Shown here: positions 1-8,899 of the stretch, in pieces
How the letters are laid out: the number at the start of each line of letters is the position of its first letter
How positions within the stretch are numbered: the stretch's first letter is position 1
Source: Clostridia bacterium
GTDB lineage: Bacteria; Bacillota; Clostridia; RGIG6154
Direction: 5' to 3'
Assembly: GCA_017409875.1 (NCBI GenBank)
Contig: JAFQRW010000011.1
Coordinates: 124,001-188,000, forward strand
DNA length: 64,000 nucleotides
Position numbers and translations under genes: made by a program
The notes under the pieces: model-generated
Database searches by the model: none
Seen by the model: the letters and a program-made list of their open reading frames with translations, nothing else
What the model was told of the DNA's origin: nothing

Positions 1-1
1 T

Positions 2-271
2 CCAGGTGTTGATGGCTTGATTCATATTTCACAGATTTCAAACAAAAGAATTGCAAAGCCGGCTGATGTCTTAGAACTTGGTCAAGAGGTTCAGGCTAAA
101 GTTGTTGACATTAATAATGAAACTCAAAAGATTGGTTTGAGTATGCGTGCTCTCATTGAAGATGTTGAAGTTCCTGAAGCAACTGAAGAAGTTGCTGTTG
201 AAACTGATGAAGCTCCCGTACAGGAAAGCGAAGTGGCTGAAACTGTTGAAGAGGCTGCTTCAGAAGAATAA
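2..271 (+). CDS. rpsA: S1 RNA-binding domain protein, C-terminal part (probable ribosomal protein S1 homologue)
   Basis: This is the 3' end of a gene that begins before the window; the frame is open from base 2 to the TAA at 269-271. The first ~50 residues are the end of an S1/OB-fold repeat (GVDGLIHIS at the start, then KIGLSMRAL). A low-complexity acidic Glu/Val/Ala tail of about 40 residues follows. In Clostridia such a tail is usual for the S1-like protein that helps mRNA bind the 30S subunit, often fused to IspH; the missing N-terminus prevents telling these apart. A hairpin terminator follows the stop codon. Confidence 0.75.
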   Translation, partial: PGVDGLIHISQISNKRIAKPADVLELGQEVQAKVVDINNETQKIGLSMRALIEDVEVPEATEEVAVETDEAPVQESEVAETVEEAASEE

Positions 272-286
272 TTTTTATGATAAGTA

Positions 287-317
287 TGGGTGGGTTTTGT
301 TACCCGCCCAACTTTTT
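287..317 (+). terminator. Intrinsic terminator after the S1-domain gene
   Basis: An 8-bp stem pairs TGGGTGGG (287-294) with CCCGCCCA (303-310), including one G-T pair. The loop is 8 nt and a short T-run follows. It separates the S1-domain gene from ahcY. Confidence 0.7.
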
Positions 318-347
318 AAATTATTAATTAATAAGAATGGTGATAGT

Positions 348-1586
348 ATGAGTATTATCAGAGATATAAATCTGCATGAACATGGCAGAATGAAAATTGA
401 TTGGGTCAAGAAAAATATGCCACTTTTAAACAGTATTGAGGCAGATTTTTCAAAATCCAAGTGCCTTAGTGGTATTAAGATAGCTATGTGCATTCATGTT
501 GAAGCAAAAACCGCATATTTAGCTGAAGTTTTAAAGGCAGCCGGCGCTGATGTTAGACTTACTGGATGTAATCCGCTTTCTACTCAAGACGACGTTGCTG
601 CAGCGCTCGCAAAAAACGGACTGGAAGTTTTTGCATGGCATGGTGCAACAGTAGATGAATATAACTGTCATTTAAAGAAAACTCTTGAGTTTAATCCTGA
701 TATATTTTTAGATGACGGAGGAGATGTTACAAATTTATTGCATGACGAGTTTTCATCTATGGAAGTGTGGGGGGGAAGCGAAGAAACCACCACCGGTATC
801 CATAGACTTCATTCAAGGGAAAAAGCTGGCAAATTGCGTTTCCCTGTAGTTTCTGTGAATGATGCTGATTGTAAGCACTTGTTTGACAACAGATATGGAA
901 CAGGGCAATCTGTTTGGAATGCAATCAATAAAACAACAAATCTTATTGTTGCAGGCAAAAATGTTGTAATTGCAGGCTATGGTTGGTGTGGAAAAGGTTG
1001 TGCTATGCGTGCCAAAGGGCTTGGTGCGAATGTTATTGTATGCGAAATTGATCCAATTAAGGCTATTGAGGCTGTAATGGACGGTTTTAGAGTTATGACG
1101 ATGAATGAAGCAAGCAAAATTGGAGATATATTTGTTACTGTTACAGGTTGTGAGCGTGTAATTCATAAAGAACACTACAAAAATATGAAAGACGGCGTTA
1201 TCCTTTCAAATGCAGGGCATTTTGATGTAGAAGTCAACATACCTGAACTTAAAGAAATGGCTACAGAAGTTAAATGCGTGCGTGATAATGTTATGGGATA
1301 TAAAATGCCTGACGGCAGATGGATTAATGTTTTAGCTGAAGGTCGTCTTGTTAATCTTGCATCCGGCGATGGACATCCTGCTGAAATTATGGATATGAGC
1401 TTTGCTATTCAGGCACTCACAATGAAATATATAGCAGAACATCACAATGAAATGACCAACAAAGTTTATGATGTGCCAAAAGAACTGGATAATTATGTAG
1501 CAAATCTCAAATTAGCTACAATGGGAATTACTATTGATAAACTAACTGATAAGCAGGCAGCATACTTGAATTCTGCTGCACATTAA
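348..1586 (+). CDS. ahcY: Adenosylhomocysteinase (S-adenosyl-L-homocysteine hydrolase)
   Basis: This cytosolic, NAD-dependent enzyme reversibly cleaves S-adenosylhomocysteine to adenosine and homocysteine and so removes the product inhibitor of methyltransferases. The protein is 412 aa, the shorter length class of the family. Recognisable blocks are HVEAKTAYL near the N-terminus, the DDGGD substrate region, NDADCKHLFDNRYGTGQS, the NAD Rossmann signature VVIAGYGWCGKGCA, and SNAGHFDVEV. An ATG at 348 is chosen because the frame upstream runs through the preceding terminator hairpin and has no family similarity. The lon gene follows 22 bp later on the same strand, so the two may be cotranscribed. 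Confidence 0.93.
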   Translation: MSIIRDINLHEHGRMKIDWVKKNMPLLNSIEADFSKSKCLSGIKIAMCIHVEAKTAYLAEVLKAAGADVRLTGCNPLSTQDDVAAALAKNGLEVFAWHGATVDEYNCHLKKTLEFNPDIFLDDGGDVTNLLHDEFSSMEVWGGSEETTTGIHRLHSREKAGKLRFPVVSVNDADCKHLFDNRYGTGQSVWNAINKTTNLIVAGKNVVIAGYGWCGKGCAMRAKGLGANVIVCEIDPIKAIEAVMDGFRVMTMNEASKIGDIFVTVTGCERVIHKEHYKNMKDGVILSNAGHFDVEVNIPELKEMATEVKCVRDNVMGYKMPDGRWINVLAEGRLVNLASGDGHPAEIMDMSFAIQALTMKYIAEHHNEMTNKVYDVPKELDNYVANLKLATMGITIDKLTDKQAAYLNSAAH

Positions 1587-1608
1587 TTTTGAACGGAGAA
1601 TCACTTTA

Positions 1609-3918
1609 ATGATATACAATTTACCTGTACTTCCTTTGCGTGGAATTGTAGTTTTCCCGGGTATACAGATTCACTTTGATGTTGAGAGAAAATCATCTAT
1701 TGCTGCAATTAAAGAGGCGTTTAAAAATGAACAACTTGTTTTTTTAGTTTCTCAAAAAGATGCTTCTGTTGACAAGCCAACTCCAAATGATATATATCAT
1801 CATGGAACTCTAGCAAAAATTTCTCATTTTATTAAAACATCAGAAAATACATATAGAGTTGTTGTTACAAGCAAATATAAGGCATATGCAAACGAAATTA
1901 AACCTGGTAATGGATTTATGCTATGTGACGCACAAAAGTGCGAAATTACCAATGATCTTAATTTGGATATCCCTGAGGATTTGCAGAAATACCGGGAACT
2001 AAGGGATAAAACTTATGCTTATTTTACTACTGCAAACAACAACGTTCCTGATGTTATTGTTAATTCATTCGATTTGCGCAAGCCTTTATCTGTTTTATGT
2101 GATAATATTTGTGCAAATTTGTTAATTGAACCATTTGAGCTACAACAACTACTTAAAATAAGTGATATCAGGCAGCTTTTTGTTGAATTGATTAAATTTT
2201 TAAACCGCGAAATTAAAATTATCGAAATTGATGCAGAAATTCAAGGTAAAGTTAAGCAGAAAATTGATAAAAACCAGCGCGAGTATTACTTAAACGAGCA
2301 GCTTAAAACTATTAAGAATGAATTAGGCAACAGCGATGAACCCGATGATATTTACGCTGAGTATTATGAAAAAATTCTTGCATTAAAACTTCCTGAAGTA
2401 TATGAAAAGAAACTTGTTAAAGAGGTTTCTAAACTTGAAAATATGAGTTCTCACTCTTCAGAAGCAGGTGTCATAACTTCATATCTTGATTTAGTTCTTG
2501 ATTTGCCTTGGAATACTTTTTCCGAAGACAATCTTGATGTAAAAACTGTCAACAAAGTTTTAAATGAAAATCACTTTGGACTCGATGAGGTAAAAGAAAG
2601 AATCATAGAGTATATTGCAGTGAAGCAACTTCATGGCAGAGGAAATGGCAATATTATTTGCTTATCAGGCCCTCCTGGAGTTGGAAAAACTACTATTGCT
2701 GAATCATTGGCAAATGCTATTGGCAGAAAATACATAAGAATTTCGCTTGGAGGTCTAAAAGATGAAAGCGAAATCAGGGGACATAGGAAAACTTATGTAG
2801 GTGCAATGCCGGGAAGAATTATCAATGCCTTTAAACAGGCTGAATGCCTAAATCCACTGATTTTGTTAGATGAGATTGATAAGATTGGCTCAGATTATAA
2901 AGGCGATCCCACATCAGCGTTACTCGAAGTATTAGACAACGGGCAAAATCGAGAATTTAAAGATAATTACTTAGAAATTCCTTTTGACATTTCTAATGCA
3001 ATTTATATTGCAACCGCCAATGATATGTCACAAATACCTGCTCCACTTTTTGACAGAATGGACATAATTTCAATCCCTGGATATACATTTGAAGAAAAAA
3101 TTCAAATTGCTAAAAAACACCTTATTCCAGCAGAGATAAAAAACCACGCTGTAAAGAATGTTGTGTTTTCTGATGATGCAATTAGTGAAATTATTAATTC
3201 TTACACCAGGGAAGCAGGCGTTAGAAGTCTTGACAGATTCATTCAGAAGATATGCCGTAAATGTGCTGTGAAAATTGTATCCGGCGAGCAAAAAAGTATG
3301 CGTATTACCAAAAACACCGTCACAAAATATCTTGGAACAAAGTTGTATACTGATACATTAAATAAAAAAAATAATCTACCGGGAATGGTAACAGGACTTG
3401 CATGGACACAGTACGGCGGAGATGTTCTTACTGTTGAGGTTACATTAATGGAAGGCGATGGTAAGCTTAAATTAACCGGAAATTTAGGAGATGTTATGAA
3501 AGAATCTGCAGAAATTGCATATTCTTATCTTAAATCTAATTGCAAAAAATATGGAATTGAATTTAGCAAATTTAAAAACAACGATGTTCATATTCACGTT
3601 CCGGAAGGTGCTGTTCCTAAAGATGGTCCTTCTGCGGGAGTTACCATAGTTACTGCACTTATTTCTGCTCTTACAAATAAAAAATTTAAAAGCGGATATG
3701 CAATGACAGGAGAAATTACTTTAACGGGAAGAGTTTTACCAATTGGCGGACTGCGTGTAAAGTCTCTTGCTGCTTTGCAAAATAATATTTGCACAGTATT
3801 TATCCCTGAAGAAAACAGTAAAAATATTAACGATATTTCAGAAACTGCACGGGAAAAGATTAAATTTATTACAGTTAGTGATGTTTTCGAGATTGTAAAA
3901 AATTCTTTAGACGTTTAA
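1609..3918 (+). CDS. lon: ATP-dependent Lon protease
   Basis: This is a cytosolic AAA+ serine protease of 769 aa that degrades misfolded and regulatory proteins. An N-terminal substrate domain (LPVLPLRGIVVFPG at the start) and a helical linker precede the AAA+ module with Walker A GPPGVGKTT near residue 354. The C-terminal protease domain carries the Ser-Lys dyad: Ser675 in PKDGPSAG and Lys718 in GGLRVKSL. Length and domain order are those of full-length LonA. GAACGGAGA lies upstream of the ATG. The neighbouring downstream gene is engB, a common pairing in Firmicutes. Confidence 0.96.
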   Translation: MIYNLPVLPLRGIVVFPGIQIHFDVERKSSIAAIKEAFKNEQLVFLVSQKDASVDKPTPNDIYHHGTLAKISHFIKTSENTYRVVVTSKYKAYANEIKPGNGFMLCDAQKCEITNDLNLDIPEDLQKYRELRDKTYAYFTTANNNVPDVIVNSFDLRKPLSVLCDNICANLLIEPFELQQLLKISDIRQLFVELIKFLNREIKIIEIDAEIQGKVKQKIDKNQREYYLNEQLKTIKNELGNSDEPDDIYAEYYEKILALKLPEVYEKKLVKEVSKLENMSSHSSEAGVITSYLDLVLDLPWNTFSEDNLDVKTVNKVLNENHFGLDEVKERIIEYIAVKQLHGRGNGNIICLSGPPGVGKTTIAESLANAIGRKYIRISLGGLKDESEIRGHRKTYVGAMPGRIINAFKQAECLNPLILLDEIDKIGSDYKGDPTSALLEVLDNGQNREFKDNYLEIPFDISNAIYIATANDMSQIPAPLFDRMDIISIPGYTFEEKIQIAKKHLIPAEIKNHAVKNVVFSDDAISEIINSYTREAGVRSLDRFIQKICRKCAVKIVSGEQKSMRITKNTVTKYLGTKLYTDTLNKKNNLPGMVTGLAWTQYGGDVLTVEVTLMEGDGKLKLTGNLGDVMKESAEIAYSYLKSNCKKYGIEFSKFKNNDVHIHVPEGAVPKDGPSAGVTIVTALISALTNKKFKSGYAMTGEITLTGRVLPIGGLRVKSLAALQNNICTVFIPEENSKNINDISETAREKIKFITVSDVFEIVKNSLDV

Positions 3919-3933
3919 AATAGGAGGTACATT

Positions 3934-4512
3934 ATGAATTTTCATAATGCTGAATTTGTAATTTCTGCGGTTAACGAATCGCAGTATCCAAAAGGCAATT
4001 TACCTGAAATTGCTATGGTGGGACGCTCTAATGTTGGTAAATCATCGCTTATTAATAAGGTTTTAAACAGAAAAAACTTTGCGAGAGCAAGTTCTAAACC
4101 TGGAAAAACTACAACAATTAACTTTTATAATATTGATAAAAAAATTAATATTGTAGACTTGCCAGGTTATGGTTACGCTAAAGTTTCTAAAAACGAAAAG
4201 CTTTCATGGGCAAATATGATTAATCATTATCTTGAAGGCAGGCAACAACTTAAAACTATTTTTCTTTTGATTGATGCAAGGCATACTCCAACAGAAGATG
4301 ACCTTATGATGATTGATTGGATTGAGCATTATCAGATTGATTATTATGTTATTGCTACCAAAACCGATAAGTTAAAACCGTCTTTAAGAAAGCAACAGCT
4401 TGATGAAATTCTTAATATACTTGAGATTGATGATAAAAAATTTATTACTTTTTCTGCTCAAACCGGCGAGAACAAAGACAACATTCTTAAAATATTTTCG
4501 TCATTTGAGTAA
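3934..4512 (+). CDS. engB: Ribosome biogenesis GTPase EngB/YsxC
   Basis: A 192-aa TrmE-Era-type GTPase needed for late assembly of the 50S ribosomal subunit. All G motifs are visible: G1 GRSNVGKSSL (about residues 30-39), the G2 region KPGKTTTINF, G3 DLPGYGYAKV, G4 TKTDK, and a G5-like SAQTG close to the C-terminus. Its start has a strong AGGAGG and lies 15 bp after lon, a conserved lon-engB pair. Confidence 0.95.
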   Translation: MNFHNAEFVISAVNESQYPKGNLPEIAMVGRSNVGKSSLINKVLNRKNFARASSKPGKTTTINFYNIDKKINIVDLPGYGYAKVSKNEKLSWANMINHYLEGRQQLKTIFLLIDARHTPTEDDLMMIDWIEHYQIDYYVIATKTDKLKPSLRKQQLDEILNILEIDDKKFITFSAQTGENKDNILKIFSSFE

Positions 4513-4535
4513 TCTGATTATTACAGGAGGATTAT

Positions 4536-5198
4536 ATGTCAAATTCTAATAAAGTTATTCTGTATTTTATTGGATTAATTTTTGTGATTGTTGGCACAGC
4601 GACTGCATTAGAGATGATTAATATTTCGTTATCTTCTGCTGTTTTATTGATAATTGGAATAGCTTTTTTGGTATTGTACAAAAAACTTCATAATAAGATT
4701 TTTAAATACTTGTCGAGCTTCTTTGTTCCCACAGGTATTGCATATTTTATTATAACTTCTTTTAATGTTCCTGATGTTGTGAATTTTCTTTTAATATATT
4801 TTTCTTTGGCAAGCGCGTTTTTGTGTTTGTATTTTACTACAAAACGAAAGTTGTTTTTGTACATTTCTTTTGCTGTGATTATGTTTGCTCTTCATGTTTT
4901 TACTAATGCACAACGGGCTATGAGCGAATTTTTAATTGCATACGACTGCATATATGTAGCAGTTCTTTGTGTTGTGTTGTTTGTTCTTGAACATAAAAGC
5001 TTTGGGTACATTCCACTTTACGTGGCTATAGTTTTGTATTGTGGTGCTGTTTTAAATTTCATGAATTCATACAATGTAATTTCACCAATGGTCTATAAAC
5101 TTTTACTTTCCATTGTCTTTGTGATAATCGGTGCGGTTATAATTGGTTATTGTTTTGCAAAATCGAAGAATGATAAAGAGGAGGCTTTACATGAGTAA
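4536..5198 (+). CDS. Polytopic membrane protein of unknown function
   Basis: A 220-aa protein made almost entirely of hydrophobic stretches, about seven predicted membrane segments, with short Lys/Asn-rich connecting loops and a charged C-terminal tail (KSKNDKEEALHE). I do not recognise the family and see no catalytic motif. AGGAGG precedes the ATG at good spacing. Its last 8 bp overlap hisS, and the hisS Shine-Dalgarno lies inside this gene, so the two are probably translationally coupled. Confidence 0.75.
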   Translation: MSNSNKVILYFIGLIFVIVGTATALEMINISLSSAVLLIIGIAFLVLYKKLHNKIFKYLSSFFVPTGIAYFIITSFNVPDVVNFLLIYFSLASAFLCLYFTTKRKLFLYISFAVIMFALHVFTNAQRAMSEFLIAYDCIYVAVLCVVLFVLEHKSFGYIPLYVAIVLYCGAVLNFMNSYNVISPMVYKLLLSIVFVIIGAVIIGYCFAKSKNDKEEALHE

Positions 5199-6459
5199 AC
5201 AAATTAAAATTTCTGCGCCAAAGGGTACTCACGATATATTACCAACTGATGTACATATTTGGCAGTACGTTGAAAAGAATATCTATGATATATGTCAAAA
5301 ATTTGGTTATAACGAGATAAGATTTCCTGTTTTTGAACAAACTGAGTTGTTTAACCGTGGGGTAGGCGACACCACTGATGTTGTTCAAAAGGAAATGTAC
5401 ACTTTTAACGATAAGGGTGACAGGAGTATTACACTTCGTCCAGAGGGGACAGCTTCTACTGTAAGAAGTTATCTTGAAAACAACTTGTTCAACACACCTG
5501 CGCCTGTAAAGCTGTTTTATATTATTACTTGCTACCGTTATGAGCGTCCTCAAGCCGGCAGATATCGTGAATTCAGACAGTTTGGTGTTGAAAATTTTGG
5601 AAGTAGTAATCCACTAACTGATGCTGAAGTTATATCTTTAGCAATGAATTTATTAAATAAACTTGGAATTGAGGATTTGACACTTTATATAAACTCGATT
5701 GGATGTTCGAGCTGTAGAAAAAAATATAACGAACTATTGAAATCATATCTTCAAATGCATAGCAGTGAGCTTTGTGATTTGTGTAATGACCGTGTTGGTA
5801 GAAATCCTCTTAGAGTGTTAGATTGTAAAAATCCGGAATGTCATGATGTGATTTGTGACGCTCCAACTGTTGATACAGTTTTATGTGACGATTGTAAAAA
5901 TCATTTTGAGGTTTTAAAACAAGCTTTAGATTCAATAGGAGTTAAATACACAGTTGATAACACCTTAGTTCGAGGCCTGGATTATTACACAAAAACAGTA
6001 TTTGAAATTAAATCTTCAGATCTTGGGGCGCAATCAACTGTTTGTGGTGGCGGAAGATACGATGGATTAGTAGAGCAACTTGGTGGTTCAAGTACACCCG
6101 GCATTGGCTTTTCTGTTGGTCTCGAGAGATTGATTGATATCTTAACTAAAAAGAATCTTTTACCTAAACAAAACGATAGCGTAGATTTGTTTGTTGCGTC
6201 TATTGGGGATAATGCCTCGCAAGCTGCATTTAAATTGGTAAATGATTTAAGAAATTCTGGCGTTTCAGCAGAATTTGATCATCTTGAAAGGTCTGTAAAA
6301 GCTCAGCTAAAATATGCTGATAAAACTAATGCAGGATATAGCACCGTGCTTGGCGACGATGAAATTTCTTCAGGTGTTATTTCTGTTAAAAATATGAATA
6401 GTGGCGAAGTAAGAGACATTAAAATTGAAGACTTAACTGCCGAAAATTTGAATTTTTAA
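5191..6459 (+). CDS. hisS: Histidine--tRNA ligase
   Basis: A class II aminoacyl-tRNA synthetase of 422 aa that charges tRNA-His. Motif 1/2 elements (TLRPEGTAST and CYRYERPQAGRYREFRQFG) and the histidine-binding block LVRGLDYYTKTVFE are present, as is the C-terminal anticodon-binding domain. The central insertion contains four Cys pairs (CSSC, CDLC, a CKNPEC stretch, CDDC), possibly a zinc-binding knuckle. The ATG at 5191 is preferred over an in-frame upstream codon because GAGGAGG sits 5-11 bases before it and SKQIKISAPKGTHDI is the usual beginning. Confidence 0.96.
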   Translation: MSKQIKISAPKGTHDILPTDVHIWQYVEKNIYDICQKFGYNEIRFPVFEQTELFNRGVGDTTDVVQKEMYTFNDKGDRSITLRPEGTASTVRSYLENNLFNTPAPVKLFYIITCYRYERPQAGRYREFRQFGVENFGSSNPLTDAEVISLAMNLLNKLGIEDLTLYINSIGCSSCRKKYNELLKSYLQMHSSELCDLCNDRVGRNPLRVLDCKNPECHDVICDAPTVDTVLCDDCKNHFEVLKQALDSIGVKYTVDNTLVRGLDYYTKTVFEIKSSDLGAQSTVCGGGRYDGLVEQLGGSSTPGIGFSVGLERLIDILTKKNLLPKQNDSVDLFVASIGDNASQAAFKLVNDLRNSGVSAEFDHLERSVKAQLKYADKTNAGYSTVLGDDEISSGVISVKNMNSGEVRDIKIEDLTAENLNF

Positions 6460-6476
6460 ACACAGGAGTGTGCCAT

Positions 6477-6812
6477 ATGAAAATTTCAGTTGTAAAAGAA
6501 ATACTAAATGCGGAAGTTATCTGCGGCGAAGAATTACTTGACGAAGAAGTGTTTTCTGCTTGTGGTTGTGACCTTATGAGCGACGTGCTTGCCTTTGTTA
6601 AAAATCAGGGATTACTTCTTACTGGATTAAACAACCCGCAGGTTGTAAGAACTGCTTTTATGATGGATATGAAAGCAATTGTTTTTGTGCGTGGAAAAAA
6701 TCCTGATGATGAAGTTATTCAGCTTGCTAAACTTAAAGATGTGATTATTTTAAAAACCGATGAACGACTTTATTCAGCGTGCGGCAAATTATACAGTGCC
6801 GGATTGATATAA
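6477..6812 (+). CDS. DRTGG-domain-like protein in hydrogenase regulatory cluster
   Basis: A 111-aa soluble protein resembling the small stand-alone DRTGG-type domains found beside clostridial hydrogenase genes. The domain is thought to bind a ligand or partner; its role here is not established. Features are an N-terminal KEILNAEVICGEE strand-turn, a hydrophobic LLLTGLNNPQVVRTA core and a C-terminal ILKTDERLYSACGKLY segment. ATG 6477 lies 8 bp after ACAGGAG; the in-frame GTG upstream overlaps that ribosome site. A second related protein lies at 8570. Confidence 0.7.
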   Translation: MKISVVKEILNAEVICGEELLDEEVFSACGCDLMSDVLAFVKNQGLLLTGLNNPQVVRTAFMMDMKAIVFVRGKNPDDEVIQLAKLKDVIILKTDERLYSACGKLYSAGLI

Positions 6813-6839
6813 AAATCTAATAATTGGAGATGTATTTAT

Positions 6840-7271
6840 TTGGAAAATGCAAATTTAAAATTGCACTACAATGTAGACAAAAAAGATTTCATTAACGCCG
6901 GAGAAGCATCCAGTTCTGTTAAAAAGGTACTAAGAAAATTAGGAGTTAATCCGGAGTGTATTCGCAATCTTGCTATAGCTATGTATGAGGCGGAAATCAA
7001 TATGGTTATACATGCAAATGGTGGTACAATCGATGTAGATATTTCTCCAGAATGTATCCATGTTGTTTTATCAGATAGCGGACCCGGTATTCCTGACATC
7101 CAACGTGCTATGCAAGAAGGTTACTCTACTGCCGGAGATAATGTACGTGAACTTGGATTTGGTGCAGGAATGGGTCTGCCAAACATTAAGAAATATTCGG
7201 ATGATTTGAAAATTACTTCTGAAATCGGCGTTGGAACTACTGTAGAAATTAAAGTAAATATTCCTTCTTAA
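6840..7271 (+). CDS. RsbW/SpoIIAB-like ATP-binding protein (GHKL kinase fold)
   Basis: A 143-aa stand-alone HATPase domain of the anti-sigma-factor/serine kinase type. The N box (AMYEAEINMVIHA), G1 (SDSGPGI), G2 (GFGAGMGLPN) and G3 (GVGTTVEI) boxes are all visible. No histidine phosphoacceptor domain is present, so it probably phosphorylates or sequesters a partner. The UUG start lies after TTGGAGA. Its position between a DRTGG-like protein and a HydS-like protein suggests redox or hydrogen signalling; this is inference, as no cognate sigma factor or antagonist lies in the window. Confidence 0.75.
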   Translation: MENANLKLHYNVDKKDFINAGEASSSVKKVLRKLGVNPECIRNLAIAMYEAEINMVIHANGGTIDVDISPECIHVVLSDSGPGIPDIQRAMQEGYSTAGDNVRELGFGAGMGLPNIKKYSDDLKITSEIGVGTTVEIKVNIPS

Positions 7272-7287
7272 AGAACGGAGGACCATT

Positions 7288-8559
7288 ATGGACAAATATT
7301 TTCACTCTGTTACTCTTGATAAAGATTTGTGTAAAGGTTGTACAAATTGCCTTAAACATTGTCCGACAGAGGCGATTAGAATCAGAAATTCTAAAGCTAA
7401 GATAATTAAAGAACTATGTATTGATTGCGGTGAATGCATCCGCATTTGTCCTTATCATGCTAAAAAGGCAATTACTGATGAATATGAAAAAATATTCGAT
7501 TACAAGTACAAGATTGCTTTGCCTGCACCTGCTTTTTATGCTCAATATAACGATGTTAATATTGAAATTTTACTTTATGCATTAAAACTTTTGGGTTTTG
7601 ATGAAATCAGAGAAATTACAGTTGGTGCAGATATTGTTTCAGCAAAAACTAATGAACTATTGTCAAGCAATAATATTGAAAAACCGCTTATAAGTTCTTC
7701 GTGCCCTGCAATTGTCAGGTTGATTAAAATTAGATTTCCAAGTCTTATACCTAATATTCTTCCATTTCAAAGTCCATTGGATATTATTGCTAAAAAAGCA
7801 AAGTTTGAGACTGCAGAAAAACTTAGTATCAGCCATAAGGATGTGGGTGTGTTTTTCATTTCTCCATGTGCGGCTAAAGTTACGAGCAGCAAGGTTCCAA
7901 TTGGAATTCCTGAGTCGTATGTAGATGGTGTCATTTCTATAGCAAAAATTGTCCAAGAAATTGCACCTTTTTACTCTAAACTTACTGAATCGGGTGATGA
8001 TTTTTCTCAGTCAACTGCATCAGGTATAGGTTGGGCTAAAAGCGGTGGTGAAAGTCACGAGCTTCATTCATTTAACAGTATTGCTGTTGATGGTGTTAAA
8101 AACGTAATCAAACTTTTAGAGGATTTGGAAGACGACAAAATTACTGATATTGATTTTATCGAGTGCTGTGCTTGTACTGGAGGATGTGTCGGTGGACCTC
8201 TTACTGTGAATAATACATATGTATCTCAGGCTAACATTAGAAAGTTAATAAAAAAATATCAACGAGAGCCATCCTGCTTTAATTGCAATGAAGAAGATGT
8301 TTCGCTTTCTTTATCAATTGAACGCGATACTATATTAAAGCTTGGCTCTAATATGTCGGAATCAATTAAGATGATGGAAGCTATTGATAAACTTGCTAAA
8401 AAATTACCTGGACTTGATTGCGGTTCTTGTGGAGCTCCGTCATGCAGTGCCTTAGCTGAAGATGTTGTTAAAGGTTATGCAAAAGAGTCTGATTGCATTT
8501 TCATTTATAAGGAAAAACTAAAAACCTTTATGAATGAAATGAATCTTTTGAAAGAGTAG
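7288..8559 (+). CDS. HydS-like [FeFe]-hydrogenase-domain protein, without PAS domain
   Basis: A 423-aa protein. An N-terminal pair of 4Fe-4S motifs (CKGCTNCLKHCP, CIDCGECIRICP) is followed by an [FeFe]-hydrogenase large-subunit domain. The H-cluster cysteine motifs are divergent but keep their cysteines: SSCPA near residue 136, SPCAAK near 192 and CCACTGGCVGG near 293. A C-terminal CGSCGAPSC...C 4Fe-4S domain ends the protein (about 377-405). This order matches sensory (group C, HydS) hydrogenases, which usually continue into a PAS domain; here the protein stops. It probably senses hydrogen or redox state and signals through neighbours. Confidence 0.8.
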   Translation: MDKYFHSVTLDKDLCKGCTNCLKHCPTEAIRIRNSKAKIIKELCIDCGECIRICPYHAKKAITDEYEKIFDYKYKIALPAPAFYAQYNDVNIEILLYALKLLGFDEIREITVGADIVSAKTNELLSSNNIEKPLISSSCPAIVRLIKIRFPSLIPNILPFQSPLDIIAKKAKFETAEKLSISHKDVGVFFISPCAAKVTSSKVPIGIPESYVDGVISIAKIVQEIAPFYSKLTESGDDFSQSTASGIGWAKSGGESHELHSFNSIAVDGVKNVIKLLEDLEDDKITDIDFIECCACTGGCVGGPLTVNNTYVSQANIRKLIKKYQREPSCFNCNEEDVSLSLSIERDTILKLGSNMSESIKMMEAIDKLAKKLPGLDCGSCGAPSCSALAEDVVKGYAKESDCIFIYKEKLKTFMNEMNLLKE

Positions 8560-8569
8560 GGTAGAAGAA

Positions 8570-8899
8570 ATGTTAGTTAAAGATATTGCTGAAAAATTAC
8601 AAGCTGAAATTGTAAATCCCGGTCATCATTTAAACCGCGAAATTAAAGGTTGTTATATTGGCGATTTACTTAGTTGGGTTATGTCTAACGCACAAGAGGA
8701 TGATATCTGGATTACAATTATGTCAAATGTAAATGTCGTTGCGGTTGCAACACTTACAGATGTAGCCTGTGTTTTATTATGTGAAAACGTTGATCCGGAT
8801 GATAATTGTTTAAAGCGTGCAAACGAGCAGGGGATTAGCATATTAAAAACTAAACTTACTGCTTACGAGGCAGCTGTTAAAATTGGTAATTTGTTATGA
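8570..8899 (+). CDS. Second DRTGG-domain-like protein
   Basis: A 109-aa soluble protein resembling the one at 6477 in size and plan (MLVKDIAEKLQAEIV start, ISILKTKLTAYEAAVKIG end), although sequence identity is low. The motif GCYIGDLLSWVMSNAQEDDIW is typical of DRTGG-like proteins next to clostridial hydrogenases. Its stop overlaps the next start as ATGA, so it is translationally coupled to the PHP protein. A ligand-binding or regulatory role is likely but unproven. Confidence 0.65.
   Translation: MLVKDIAEKLQAEIVNPGHHLNREIKGCYIGDLLSWVMSNAQEDDIWITIMSNVNVVAVATLTDVACVLLCENVDPDDNCLKRANEQGISILKTKLTAYEAAVKIGNLL

Noticed and set aside
147-347. In-frame upstream extension of ahcY giving 479 aa
   Set aside because: It runs through the S1-gene coding end in another frame and the terminator hairpin, and has no family similarity; ATG 348 fits the family.
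5143-5190. Earlier start for hisS
   Set aside because: It lies inside the membrane protein gene; GAGGAGG is placed for ATG 5191.
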